Origin: Limnobacter olei
GTDB taxonomy: Bacteria; Pseudomonadota; Gammaproteobacteria; Burkholderiales; Burkholderiaceae_B
Direction: 5' to 3'
DNA length: 64,000 bases
Assembly (NCBI RefSeq): GCF_029087225.1
Contig: NZ_JARFJD010000003.1
Span: 1 to 64,000, forward strand
In this document: positions 26,813 through 34,765 of the stretch, piece after piece
How positions within the stretch are numbered: the first letter of the stretch is position 1
Layout: each line of letters begins with the position of its first letter
Notes under the pieces: generated by a model
What the model was told of the DNA's origin: nothing
Seen by the model: the letters and a program-made list of their open reading frames with translations, nothing else
Databases searched by the model: none
Translations under genes and position numbers: made by a program

Positions 26813-29152
26813 TCAGACTTTCTCGCCCCGGCGATCGAGAAAGTAGGCCAAAGCCGGCAGGAATACCACTGCGCCCACCATGTTCCACAAGAACATGAAG
26901 GTGAGCAGCAAGCCCATGTCGGCCTGGAACTTGATGGGCGAGAATGCCCAGGTGGCCACACCGATACCCAGGGTAAGACCAGTAAATACCACGGCTTTAC
27001 CAGTGGACTTCAAGGTCTCGAAGTAAGCGTCAGCAAATGGCATCCCCTCTTTCAAGTACTCCTCAAGCTTGCCATAGATGTAAATGCCGTAGTCCACACC
27101 GATACCCACACCCAGCGCGATCACTGGCAAAGTAGCCACTTTCACGCCAATGCCCAATGCAACCATCAGCGCTGAACACAGCAAGGAGGTGAGAGCCAGG
27201 GGCGCGATGATACAAATAACAGTGCGCACCGAGCGGAAGGCCAGCCAAACAAGAATGGCCACTACACCATAGACCCAAATCAGCATTTCTGTTTGAGCAC
27301 GTTCAACCACTTCGTTGGTGGCTGCTTCAATACCGGCGTTGCCAGCTGCCAGTTTAAATACAGCGTCACCCGTGTCGTTTTTGGCAATGAAGTCTTCGGC
27401 TGCTGCGACCACGCGCTTTAGCGTGTCAGCTTTGTGATCTTCTAGAAACACGATAATCGGCATGAATGAACAGTCAGCGCTGAACAAACCGTCGGACAAG
27501 TTCATGCCACTGATGGTGCCGTTCAACACAAACTGGTTACGGTTCAATGCATTCCATTTCAAGTCGCCCTCACTGTAGGCGCTAATGACAAACTTGGAAC
27601 GATCGGCCAACGAAATACTGCTTTGTACCCCTGGCACCTGTTCAATCGTCCATTGGAATAAATCGACTGCGGCCAGCGTGTTGTACTTGATACAACCGTC
27701 CATCTCGGTTTCAACCATGACCACAAACACATCCGTGCTGGTGGAGTAGTTGTCAGTCACATAGGCGTTGTCGAGGTTGTAACGGGAATCCGCACGCAAT
27801 TCGGGAGCGCCTTTGTCAAGGTCACCAATTTGCACGTTGGCATTGCCCCACAGGCCCACGGCCAACAAAGCCAACCCAACCGCCAAGGCTGCCTTGGCCA
27901 TTTTGGCTTGCGCAAAACCAGCCAGAAAGTGCCACAGCTTGTTACTGCCAGACTCGTCTTGCTGCAGCTTGGCAACAGCTTTTTCGTCCACACCGGTATA
28001 GCTCATGATTAGAGGCAACAACACCAGGTTGGTCAGAATAATGACCGCCACACCCACCGACGCTGCAATGGCCAAATCGCGAATCACTGGGATATCAATC
28101 ACCATCAGAGTCGCAAAGCCGAAACCATCCGACACCAGCGCAGTTAAACCGGCGATGTACAAGCCACGGAAAGCCAAACGGGCTGAGTCTAGCCTGTTGT
28201 GCCCTTCACCTTGCTTGTGAGCAATCGCGCCCACGACCTGCACGCCATGGCTTACACCGATCGCGAACACCAGGAAAGGTACCAACATCGAATATGGATC
28301 AAGCCCCATGCCCATGGCATTGAGCAAACCCAGTTGCCAAACAACGGCAATGATTGAACAAGCCAATGTGGCCACTGTGCTTTTTACACTGCGGGAGTAT
28401 ATGAAAAGCATGATCAAAGTAATGATCACGGCGATGCCAAAAAACATCACCACTTGGGTTGCGCCTTCAATGAGGTCACCTACAATTTTCGCGAAACCAG
28501 TGACGCGGATTTCAATTTTGTCGGAATTGAATTCGTTCCGCAGTTCGGTTTCAATGCGCTCAGAGAATTCTTTGTAGTCCAGGCGATTGCCGGTTTCAGG
28601 ATTAATCTCCAGCAAAGGCAGGTACACAATGGTACTTTTGAAATCATTGCCCACCAAACGGCCAATTTGCCCGGAAAGCTCAACGTTCTGGCGCACAAGC
28701 GCAATGCTTTCTGCATCACCGTTGTAAGTAGCAGGTATTACCTGCCCGCCCTCGAGCCCCTCCTCGGTGACTGATGTCCAACGCACATTGGCTGTCCAAA
28801 GCGAGGCCATTTCCGGACGATTCACACCGGGAATGTAAAAAGCTTTGTCGGTCACCTGCTTCAGTGTTTCAAGGTATTCGGCGTTGAAAATGTCGCCTTC
28901 CTTGGCTTGTACAGTGACGCGTACCACGTTACCGAGGCTGGTGAGATCAGCACGGTTTTCAAGAAAGTTAACCACATACTCGTGGTTGGTTGGGATCATT
29001 TTCTCAAAGCTGGCCGCCACTTTCAGTTGCGTGGCCTGCCAGGCCAGCACGATTGTTGCGATCAGCATCAGCAACATGACCAAGGGTCGCTTGCTGAAAA
29101 TCAATCGCTCGGCCAAAGGGGCTTTGGTTTTTGTTGAGTCTGGAGAAGTCAT
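26813..29152 (-). CDS. RND-superfamily (MMPL/HAE3-type) membrane transporter
   Basis: This 779-residue protein has an N-terminal helix, a large periplasmic loop, six helices, a second loop and six more helices, as in HAE3/MMPL-type RND carriers. Segments such as ALGVGIGVDYGIYIYGKLEEYLKEG and FTGLTLGIGVATWAFSPIKF recur in both halves, with the charged transmembrane positions expected for proton coupling. It is the last gene of the DUF1302-DUF1329-YCF48-RND set, 29 bases after the YCF48-like gene. Proteins of this set probably move hydrophobic molecules or lipids across the envelope. The cargo is unknown. Confidence 0.9.
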   Translation of the reverse strand: MTSPDSTKTKAPLAERLIFSKRPLVMLLMLIATIVLAWQATQLKVAASFEKMIPTNHEYVVNFLENRADLTSLGNVVRVTVQAKEGDIFNAEYLETLKQVTDKAFYIPGVNRPEMASLWTANVRWTSVTEEGLEGGQVIPATYNGDAESIALVRQNVELSGQIGRLVGNDFKSTIVYLPLLEINPETGNRLDYKEFSERIETELRNEFNSDKIEIRVTGFAKIVGDLIEGATQVVMFFGIAVIITLIMLFIYSRSVKSTVATLACSIIAVVWQLGLLNAMGMGLDPYSMLVPFLVFAIGVSHGVQVVGAIAHKQGEGHNRLDSARLAFRGLYIAGLTALVSDGFGFATLMVIDIPVIRDLAIAASVGVAVIILTNLVLLPLIMSYTGVDEKAVAKLQQDESGSNKLWHFLAGFAQAKMAKAALAVGLALLAVGLWGNANVQIGDLDKGAPELRADSRYNLDNAYVTDNYSTSTDVFVVMVETEMDGCIKYNTLAAVDLFQWTIEQVPGVQSSISLADRSKFVISAYSEGDLKWNALNRNQFVLNGTISGMNLSDGLFSADCSFMPIIVFLEDHKADTLKRVVAAAEDFIAKNDTGDAVFKLAAGNAGIEAATNEVVERAQTEMLIWVYGVVAILVWLAFRSVRTVICIIAPLALTSLLCSALMVALGIGVKVATLPVIALGVGIGVDYGIYIYGKLEEYLKEGMPFADAYFETLKSTGKAVVFTGLTLGIGVATWAFSPIKFQADMGLLLTFMFLWNMVGAVVFLPALAYFLDRRGEKV

Positions 29153-29181
29153 TGTTCTAGTGCGTCCGAGTGTTGGGTCCG

Positions 29182-30354
29182 TTATTTGAATTCAGACAGG
29201 GGCAAGGTTTTGAAACCACGCAGACCCGCCAACAGAATTTCCTGATCGTTTAGCTGCACGACGCTCGCTGAAGGTAACTTGTCAGCTCGACGTGTGACCT
29301 GAATGGAGCGGAAGTCGTCTGTGCTTCGTGCCAAAATTCCGCGCGAACCGACCACCACCATCGAGCCATCAGCCAACACAGTAGCGCCACTGAAAGTCTC
29401 TCTCAATTTGGTGTCCACCTCATCCCACTGATCGCTACCGAATGGCAGGCGGAATGCATGGCCACGCAGTCCCACAGCCACCACTGTGCGGGTGTCGGGT
29501 GCTTCCAGCAGTGCAAAGACTGAGCCGTCGTAATCAATTTTTTTGTTGATCCACGTTTCGCCTTCATCGGCGCTCACCAGCACAGTGCCTTGCTCGCCAG
29601 CCACCCAGATTTCGCCGGTTTTGGAAAGCAACATGGTGTTCAAGTGGTAATTGTTGGGGTTGCTGGTTCGGTCGCCCAAGTAAGTCCAGCTTGCACCTTG
29701 GTCGGTGCTTTTCAGCAATTGGCCGTAAGCACCTGCCACGAATACATTGCCGTTGCCATTCACAATCACATCAAGCAGCGGCTTGGATGGGCCAACATCA
29801 AGGTCGCCTTGCGCGGTGTCCACCACGAATGCAGCTTCTTCGGCTGCCACTTCCAATGCCTCGCGCACATCTTCGGGTGCATTCTCGGGCAAGTTGTCTA
29901 CTTGTTCTTGCAGCGCGTCCGCTTTGGCTTGCACAATGTCGAGCACAAACTGGTTAATGGTTCCACCGTCGATCAACTTGACCCAGTTCACACCACCATC
30001 TTCGGTTTTCAGTACCACACCATCGTGGCCCACTGCGTAGCCCACCGCGTCATTGGCAAAAGCAACAGATGTAAGCGTAACGGACACAGGTACCTTGCCC
30101 GCAGTCCAGGTTTGCCCGTTGTCTTCGCTTTTCAGAATTTGACCAAACTCACCCGCCGCGAACAGGTTTTTACCGATTCGCTCAACATCAATCAGCAATG
30201 AGCGGGTTGCATTCACGCTAGGAATTGCCGGTATTTGCAGGAGGTCAACTTTGGCTGTAGACAGACTGCCATAGGTAATTAAACCTGCGCACAACATGGC
30301 GCCCAGTAGCAGCGTGGAGGCCGCTTTGTTGGGAAAACGATTCCGGAGAAACAT
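29182..30354 (-). CDS. YCF48/BNR-repeat exported beta-propeller protein
   Basis: This 390-residue protein has an N-terminal signal (ASTLLLGAMLCAGLITYGS). Repeated Asp-box-like segments follow (LKSEDNGQTWTAG, LKTEDGGVNWVKL, LKSTDQGASWTYLG, VSADEGETWINKK), the mark of YCF48-like or BNR propellers. A helical Glu-rich insert (about residues 145-180) is present between blades. It should be periplasmic. It sits between the DUF1329 gene and the RND gene. In many proteobacteria these four families co-occur; the propeller is thought to be an accessory of the transporter, though the role is unproven. Confidence 0.88.
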   Translation of the reverse strand: MFLRNRFPNKAASTLLLGAMLCAGLITYGSLSTAKVDLLQIPAIPSVNATRSLLIDVERIGKNLFAAGEFGQILKSEDNGQTWTAGKVPVSVTLTSVAFANDAVGYAVGHDGVVLKTEDGGVNWVKLIDGGTINQFVLDIVQAKADALQEQVDNLPENAPEDVREALEVAAEEAAFVVDTAQGDLDVGPSKPLLDVIVNGNGNVFVAGAYGQLLKSTDQGASWTYLGDRTSNPNNYHLNTMLLSKTGEIWVAGEQGTVLVSADEGETWINKKIDYDGSVFALLEAPDTRTVVAVGLRGHAFRLPFGSDQWDEVDTKLRETFSGATVLADGSMVVVGSRGILARSTDDFRSIQVTRRADKLPSASVVQLNDQEILLAGLRGFKTLPLSEFK

Positions 30355-30372
30355 TGAAGATCCTTTGAAATT

Positions 30373-30411
30373 AAAAAAGGCTACAAAGGGACCCTGCCCC
30401 CTTGTAGCCTA
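30373..30411 (-). terminator. Internal terminator between the DUF1329 and YCF48-like genes
   Basis: A long stem (AGGCTACAA...TTGTAGCCT with further C/G pairs) ends in a T run on the minus strand, 13 bases after the DUF1329 stop. It should lower transcription of the YCF48-like and RND genes relative to DUF1302/DUF1329. Confidence 0.85.
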
Positions 30412-30423
30412 ATTGACTGACGA

Positions 30424-31791
30424 TTACTGAACGCCGAGTCGACGCAGGCCGGCCGGTGTGTAGTTGGCGCGGTCTGGCGTGAAGTCGAATACGAAGGGCT
30501 GTTCCGCTTCATTGGTCAAGCCAATGGTGAGATAACGGCCCGCTTGCAAGTCGTACAAGGCTTCAGCAGCGTAGAAAGGAACCATTTCGTTGTAGTACTG
30601 AATGTTGTGGGCTTCAGCAACGCGCCACAATGAACCCTTGCCATCGTAGTGATCAATGATGGAGGCTTGCCAGTTGTCTTCGTTCACGAAGAACACGCGC
30701 TTGGCGTAAATGTGGCGTGCATCACTCTTCAAGGTTGCTTCCACTTCCCACACGCGATGCAACTCATAGCGCAGATGCTCTGGGTTCATGTGCAGCGGTT
30801 GGTGAATTTCCTTGTAGGTCAGCTTATTGTTGGCCAGGCGATAAGCATTGTAAGGAATGTACATTTCCTTCTTGCCCTTCAACTTCCACTCGTAACGGTC
30901 TGGTGCGCCGTTGTACAAGTCGTAGTTGTCGGTTGTACGCAGACCATCAGCCGCTGTACCTGGTGAGTCGTAAGCCACTTGAGGTGCACGGCGAACACGA
31001 CGCTGACCCGCGTTGTACTGCCAGGCACGGCGGCCTTCCTTCACTTGGTCCAGTGTGTCGTGCACCAACAGCACGTTACCGGACACAGACACCGGGCTCT
31101 TCAGGATTTGATAGAAGTAGAAGTTAATGTTTTCATCTTCACCGGCCTTGTAGAAGTTAGGCAGGTTGCGAGGGAACACCAAGGTATCTTCAATGCGGTT
31201 GATAATGAATGTGCCGTCGCGCTCAACGGGCACCTGCACGAAATCGCGTTTGGCTGCACCACCGCGATAACGGGTCAAGTGGTTCCAGATGACCTCAACG
31301 CCATTCTGTGGCATTGGGAATGGAATGGCCTGCTCAAAACCAACCACGGAGTTACCGTCGTTTTCAGTTTTTGCGTTGGTTGCGTTTTTCTTTGCGGCAT
31401 CCAGCACTTTCTTGGGGTAAGCCGTTGTGCGATGGGTTTTGTACACATTCATTTTGAATGTGGGGTACTTCTTCAGCATTTCCAGCTGGCCTGGCGACAG
31501 GTTGGCCTTGTACTGCTCAGCGTTTGCACCCGTGATGGTGAACAATGGCTTTTCATTGGCGAACGGATCGACCAAGTGTTGACCTGGCTTGTAGCCTGCC
31601 GGCGCCTTGGTGAGGCCACCGGTGTAGGCAGGAATGGTACCAGCGGCGTTGCCCGCTTTTTCAGCACCAAATTCAGTCAGGGTTGTGCCCAGCTTTGCCG
31701 CTTCTTGCGCGCTGACAGCCGCTTGCGCGGTGCCAACAGCAAACAAGCTTGCCAGAGCCAGTGCTGTGAGTTTTGTTTGAAACTTCAACAT
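30424..31791 (-). CDS. DUF1329 family exported protein (LolA/LolB-like fold family)
   Basis: This 455-residue protein has a clear signal peptide (ALASLFAVGTAQAAVSAQEA) and the long conserved DUF1329 region, including YKTHRTTAYPKKV, GVEVIWNHLTRYRGG, VAYDSPGTAADGLRTTDNYDLYNGAPDRYEWKL and KRVFFVNEDNWQASIIDHYDGKG. DUF1329 proteins are related to lipoprotein carriers and are encoded with DUF1302 barrels. It lies 27 bases after the DUF1302 gene and before a strong terminator, so these two genes likely form the highly expressed part of the operon. Confidence 0.93.
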   Translation of the reverse strand: MLKFQTKLTALALASLFAVGTAQAAVSAQEAAKLGTTLTEFGAEKAGNAAGTIPAYTGGLTKAPAGYKPGQHLVDPFANEKPLFTITGANAEQYKANLSPGQLEMLKKYPTFKMNVYKTHRTTAYPKKVLDAAKKNATNAKTENDGNSVVGFEQAIPFPMPQNGVEVIWNHLTRYRGGAAKRDFVQVPVERDGTFIINRIEDTLVFPRNLPNFYKAGEDENINFYFYQILKSPVSVSGNVLLVHDTLDQVKEGRRAWQYNAGQRRVRRAPQVAYDSPGTAADGLRTTDNYDLYNGAPDRYEWKLKGKKEMYIPYNAYRLANNKLTYKEIHQPLHMNPEHLRYELHRVWEVEATLKSDARHIYAKRVFFVNEDNWQASIIDHYDGKGSLWRVAEAHNIQYYNEMVPFYAAEALYDLQAGRYLTIGLTNEAEQPFVFDFTPDRANYTPAGLRRLGVQ

Positions 31792-31818
31792 AAAAATTCC
31801 TCCAGTGTGTCTCTGTTC

Positions 31819-33672
31819 TTAGAATGAGTAGGATGCGCTCAACGAGATGAAATCGCGGTCGCGAAGAACATCGTAGTTGGCCGCGTTGGTGAACGTGGTG
31901 TAATTGATTGATGCCTTGGTGTTGGCGTCAAACTCAAAGCCCAAGCCCAAGCCCACTGACTGGCGGCCTTCGTTAAATGACTGACCTGGCTCGGGTGAAT
32001 AACCATCCACATCATGTGACCAAGCAAGGCTTGGGATCAAATCGATACCCAGGAATACGTCACGGTAAGTCGCCTGTGTACGCAGGCGATAACCCCACGC
32101 GAATTCGGTCACGAAGCCGTTTTTATCACCGCTTGCACCAGCTGAACCGAATATGGCCTGACGACCATATCTGATACCAGAGGTAGCGTTACTTGTAGTC
32201 ACTTCTGGCAAGTCGTCCACGAAAACAGCAGCGGCTTCAGCAACCAACACCACCTGGCTTGAGCCCAAAGCACGGTCAAAGGTTTTAATGAACGTGTTTT
32301 GAATTTGGGTGACATCAAATCGGTCAAAGCCGTTCACGATGGTGTTATTGGGTGCACTACTGATACGTTGAGTAAGCGCAGCGGGCGCGCTGCCAGGCGC
32401 ACCGTTGGTCAAACCGGCAGCCAACAAATCGTTGGCATTGATTTGAATGGGCTGATCTTTGGCCATGGACACTTCACCTGACCAGGCCCAACCACCCACA
32501 TTTGTCGCAAAGCTTGCGCCAAAAACCTGTTGATCTTCCGGATAGTCAATAACATAACCAGAAGTTGAGGTTGGACCGAACGTTGCGCCCGTTGGCGCGC
32601 CCGGTGTTTGGCCGATATTCCCTTTGCTCAGGCTGGCCAAGGGTAGTCGACTATGGTATTGCATGGCGTAAACACCAAGCTCGGCATCAAGCTCTTCAAA
32701 GTAGCTGCGAAGTGCCAAACCAAACTGCCCGCCATCATCAGGCTGACGATCCTGCACTCGGTTTACAAAAGTACCAAACTGGAAGTTTTGCTGGTCAGTA
32801 ATGGTTTGACCAGCAAGAGGTCCTGAGGCCAATGGTCCTCCCTGAAATGCCAGCCGGTCGCAACCATCCGCTACAAAATCTGATGTTGAGAAGTAAGTAC
32901 CGCAGCCCTCAGGAACTGTTTTGCGCCATTTCAATTGCACAAAACCTTCCAGGCTTGTTGTGTCTGTTAAACCCAAGTTGGCATACAACATTTCAGAGGG
33001 TGTAAAGCCTTCTTTCAATTCCGCGCCCGGGCGACGGAATGCAGAAACGTCCAATGTGTTCAAACCAGCGATAGGACTCAGAATGAAAGTGCTTTCACCC
33101 CAGCTGATCACTTGCTTACCCAAACGCAAATCGAGTGGCATACCGCCTACATTGGTGTTGATGTATCCAAAAGCATCTAATAAATCTATGCCGTCAAATC
33201 GGGCGTAGGGATGGAACCCGCTATCTTCTAAACGCTGATTACGCGCATTACTCGTTGGCTCATGACCATGGAAAACATCTTTTTTACTCAGGGTGTGGTC
33301 GTAGAACCATTTCACGCGGGTGAAGAAACCGTAATTGTCTTTCTTCAGTTCAAAGTCATGAACGCCTTTGATAATGGTCGAAAAGGTATCTCCCTTTTGA
33401 AAATTTAGATTGCCGTCATCACCCGTGTTTGAACGCCCCGTTCCACGAACACCACCAGCAGTTGTATTGTTCGCTGAAATAAGAGCTGCATCTTGCCCTT
33501 CAATCCGGAAACTGGTACCTGCGGACACAGTTGAGTTCACGCTAAGGTCGAAATCACCAATTTGAAAATTGGCAGCCTGCACAGGCATTACAGCCGAGGC
33601 AAACAGCCCCGCTGTAATCATGTTGCGCACGGCAACGTGTGTTCTTGTTTTAGTAAAAGAATGTTTATTCAT
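31819..33672 (-). CDS. DUF1302 family outer-membrane protein
   Basis: This 617-residue protein has a signal peptide ending AVMPVQAANFQIGDFDLS and a beta-strand-rich body ending in FISLSASYSF, whose terminal Phe is the outer-membrane barrel mark. DUF1302 signatures include RLGKQVISWGESTF and LDVSAFRRPGAELKEGF. A GGGGG ribosome site lies 4 bases before the ATG. It is the first gene of the envelope module. The 376-base region before it holds a candidate TetR-type operator and a leader ORF. It probably forms a channel or acceptor for hydrophobic compounds. Confidence 0.93.
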   Translation of the reverse strand: MNKHSFTKTRTHVAVRNMITAGLFASAVMPVQAANFQIGDFDLSVNSTVSAGTSFRIEGQDAALISANNTTAGGVRGTGRSNTGDDGNLNFQKGDTFSTIIKGVHDFELKKDNYGFFTRVKWFYDHTLSKKDVFHGHEPTSNARNQRLEDSGFHPYARFDGIDLLDAFGYINTNVGGMPLDLRLGKQVISWGESTFILSPIAGLNTLDVSAFRRPGAELKEGFTPSEMLYANLGLTDTTSLEGFVQLKWRKTVPEGCGTYFSTSDFVADGCDRLAFQGGPLASGPLAGQTITDQQNFQFGTFVNRVQDRQPDDGGQFGLALRSYFEELDAELGVYAMQYHSRLPLASLSKGNIGQTPGAPTGATFGPTSTSGYVIDYPEDQQVFGASFATNVGGWAWSGEVSMAKDQPIQINANDLLAAGLTNGAPGSAPAALTQRISSAPNNTIVNGFDRFDVTQIQNTFIKTFDRALGSSQVVLVAEAAAVFVDDLPEVTTSNATSGIRYGRQAIFGSAGASGDKNGFVTEFAWGYRLRTQATYRDVFLGIDLIPSLAWSHDVDGYSPEPGQSFNEGRQSVGLGLGFEFDANTKASINYTTFTNAANYDVLRDRDFISLSASYSF

Positions 33673-33807
33673 GTAGCCCCCAAATAATTATCTAGTTCGC
33701 AGACGAGATACGCCTGCAATTGCCGAACAGCCCTCAGACCGAGGATGTCGGAAAATCAACTGAAAAATCGAATAGTTGTTCCGGCCTGCTAGAGGCGCGA
33801 ACCAACC

Positions 33808-33846
33808 TTATGGGGAACTTCGAGAACCTTGAGAAAAATAAGACAT
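33808..33846 (-). other. Short leader ORF (12 residues) with a strong ribosome site
   Basis: GGAGGTGAC precedes an ATG at 33846, followed by a 12-residue serine-rich peptide (MSYFSQGSRSSP) and a stop, about 135 bases upstream of the DUF1302 start. It is more perfectly spaced than most sites in the window. It may be a leader peptide controlling translation or mRNA stability. Confidence 0.35.
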
Positions 33847-33923
33847 GTCACCTCCAGTAATTGCACCTTGATTGATGCTTTTTGCTAATTTTTTGCTTAG
33901 TGTAAAGCAGCTTTCCAAAAAAT

Positions 33924-33943
33924 AAAACCGTAATTACAGTTTT
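33924..33943. promoter_or_regulatory. Candidate TetR-type operator
   Basis: AAAAC-C-GTAATTAC-A-GTTTT is a 20-bp palindrome with one mismatched pair, lying 105 bases before the end of the tetR-family gene and upstream of the DUF1302 operon. Size and symmetry fit a TetR-family dimer site. Confidence 0.45.
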
Positions 33944-34048
33944 AATAATTTAGAGCGCCTTATCTAAAAATGTACCACCGGAGTAACATGAAATGTTGCG
34001 CGAATTGTCAATAGTCGCAATTTAGTAGTAATTTCACTACAGGGCTTG

Positions 34049-34651
34049 TCAGGACTCGATTCCGAGGTATCGACTTACCACATTCTGAATTCGCGTTTCG
34101 AATTCTTGGGTGCGGAATTTAATTGGGCCCGAGTCGCGCAGGCGGGCATTGTGAAGCGCACCGTAAACCACCTGAATGGCGAAAGCCAAGGCCCGCAATG
34201 GATCTGGGTGGACGGCGCTGTCGATGTGCAGCAGCAGGGGCTTTGAAACTGTGGTGATGAAACCGAAACCCACATCTCGCATGGGAGTGGATTCAATGAA
34301 GCCCTTGGATTCGCGAATAAACGCTTCAGTCAAGATTGAACTGTATTCACCCTGAAAAATACCTACAAGAAAGCTGACCACCTCATCGCAAATTAACTTA
34401 CCTTCAACCCCGACCCAGTTGCGGTCATCAAACTGGCTGGCAGCGCTCATCAGGAGCTCTTGGCAGCTTTCGGCAATCAAGGCGTCAAAGTAGCTTTCTT
34501 TGTCTTCAAAACGGCTGTAAAACGAGCCCACCGTGCAACCAGCTTCGGTGCAAATGTCTTTGATGGAAATTTCCTCAAGCACGCGGGTGTGTAAAAGCTT
34601 GCGCCCGGCCTTAAGAAGATCATGCCGTTTTTGAAGACTGCGCGCCTGCAT
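34049..34651 (-). CDS. TetR-family transcriptional regulator
   Basis: The ATG at 34651 (MQARSLQKRHDLLKAGRKLL) gives 200 residues, the usual TetR size, with AAGGTG 11 bases upstream. Upstream in-frame GTG (34705) and TTG (34753) starts are less likely because they run into a hairpin. The N-terminal helix-turn-helix is ISIKDICTEAGCTVGSFYSRFEDKESYF. The C-terminal domain would bind a ligand, perhaps an acyl or steroid-like compound, given the neighbouring hydrolase and lipid-export-like genes. It lies just upstream of the DUF1302 operon on the same strand. Confidence 0.88.
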   Translation of the reverse strand: MQARSLQKRHDLLKAGRKLLHTRVLEEISIKDICTEAGCTVGSFYSRFEDKESYFDALIAESCQELLMSAASQFDDRNWVGVEGKLICDEVVSFLVGIFQGEYSSILTEAFIRESKGFIESTPMRDVGFGFITTVSKPLLLHIDSAVHPDPLRALAFAIQVVYGALHNARLRDSGPIKFRTQEFETRIQNVVSRYLGIES

Positions 34652-34718
34652 GGCTGGGCGCACACCTTGGGTATTTTCTATAGCTTCAGCTTTGGCTTGG
34701 TTTTTCACTGGAAATGAG

Positions 34719-34741
34719 AGCGCCCACGTGGAGTGGGCGCT
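34719..34741 (-). terminator. Hairpin after the lipoprotein hydrolase gene
   Basis: A perfect 9-bp stem AGCGCCCAC/GTGGGCGCT with a 5-base loop lies 25 bases past the stop of the hydrolase gene. No strong T run follows, so it may be a weak terminator or an mRNA-stabilising hairpin. Confidence 0.5.
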
Positions 34742-34765
34742 GCATGTAATCAATTAACAGCCGGA

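Larger units (their letters stand above)
33673..34048. promoter_or_regulatory. 376-base intergenic control region of the DUF1302 operon
   Basis: This AT-rich stretch has no long gene. It holds a 20-bp near-palindrome (33924-33943), a second inverted repeat AACAT-GAA-ATGTT (33985-33997), a third GTAGT-N6-ACTAC (34025-34040), a TTGACA on the minus strand near 34008-34013, and a 12-codon leader ORF. No confident -10 box was identified. Confidence 0.5.

Noticed and set aside
34049-34753. Longer TetR reading from a TTG at 34753
   Set aside because: It would include a 9-bp hairpin and has no ribosome site; the ATG at 34651 gives a normal TetR length.
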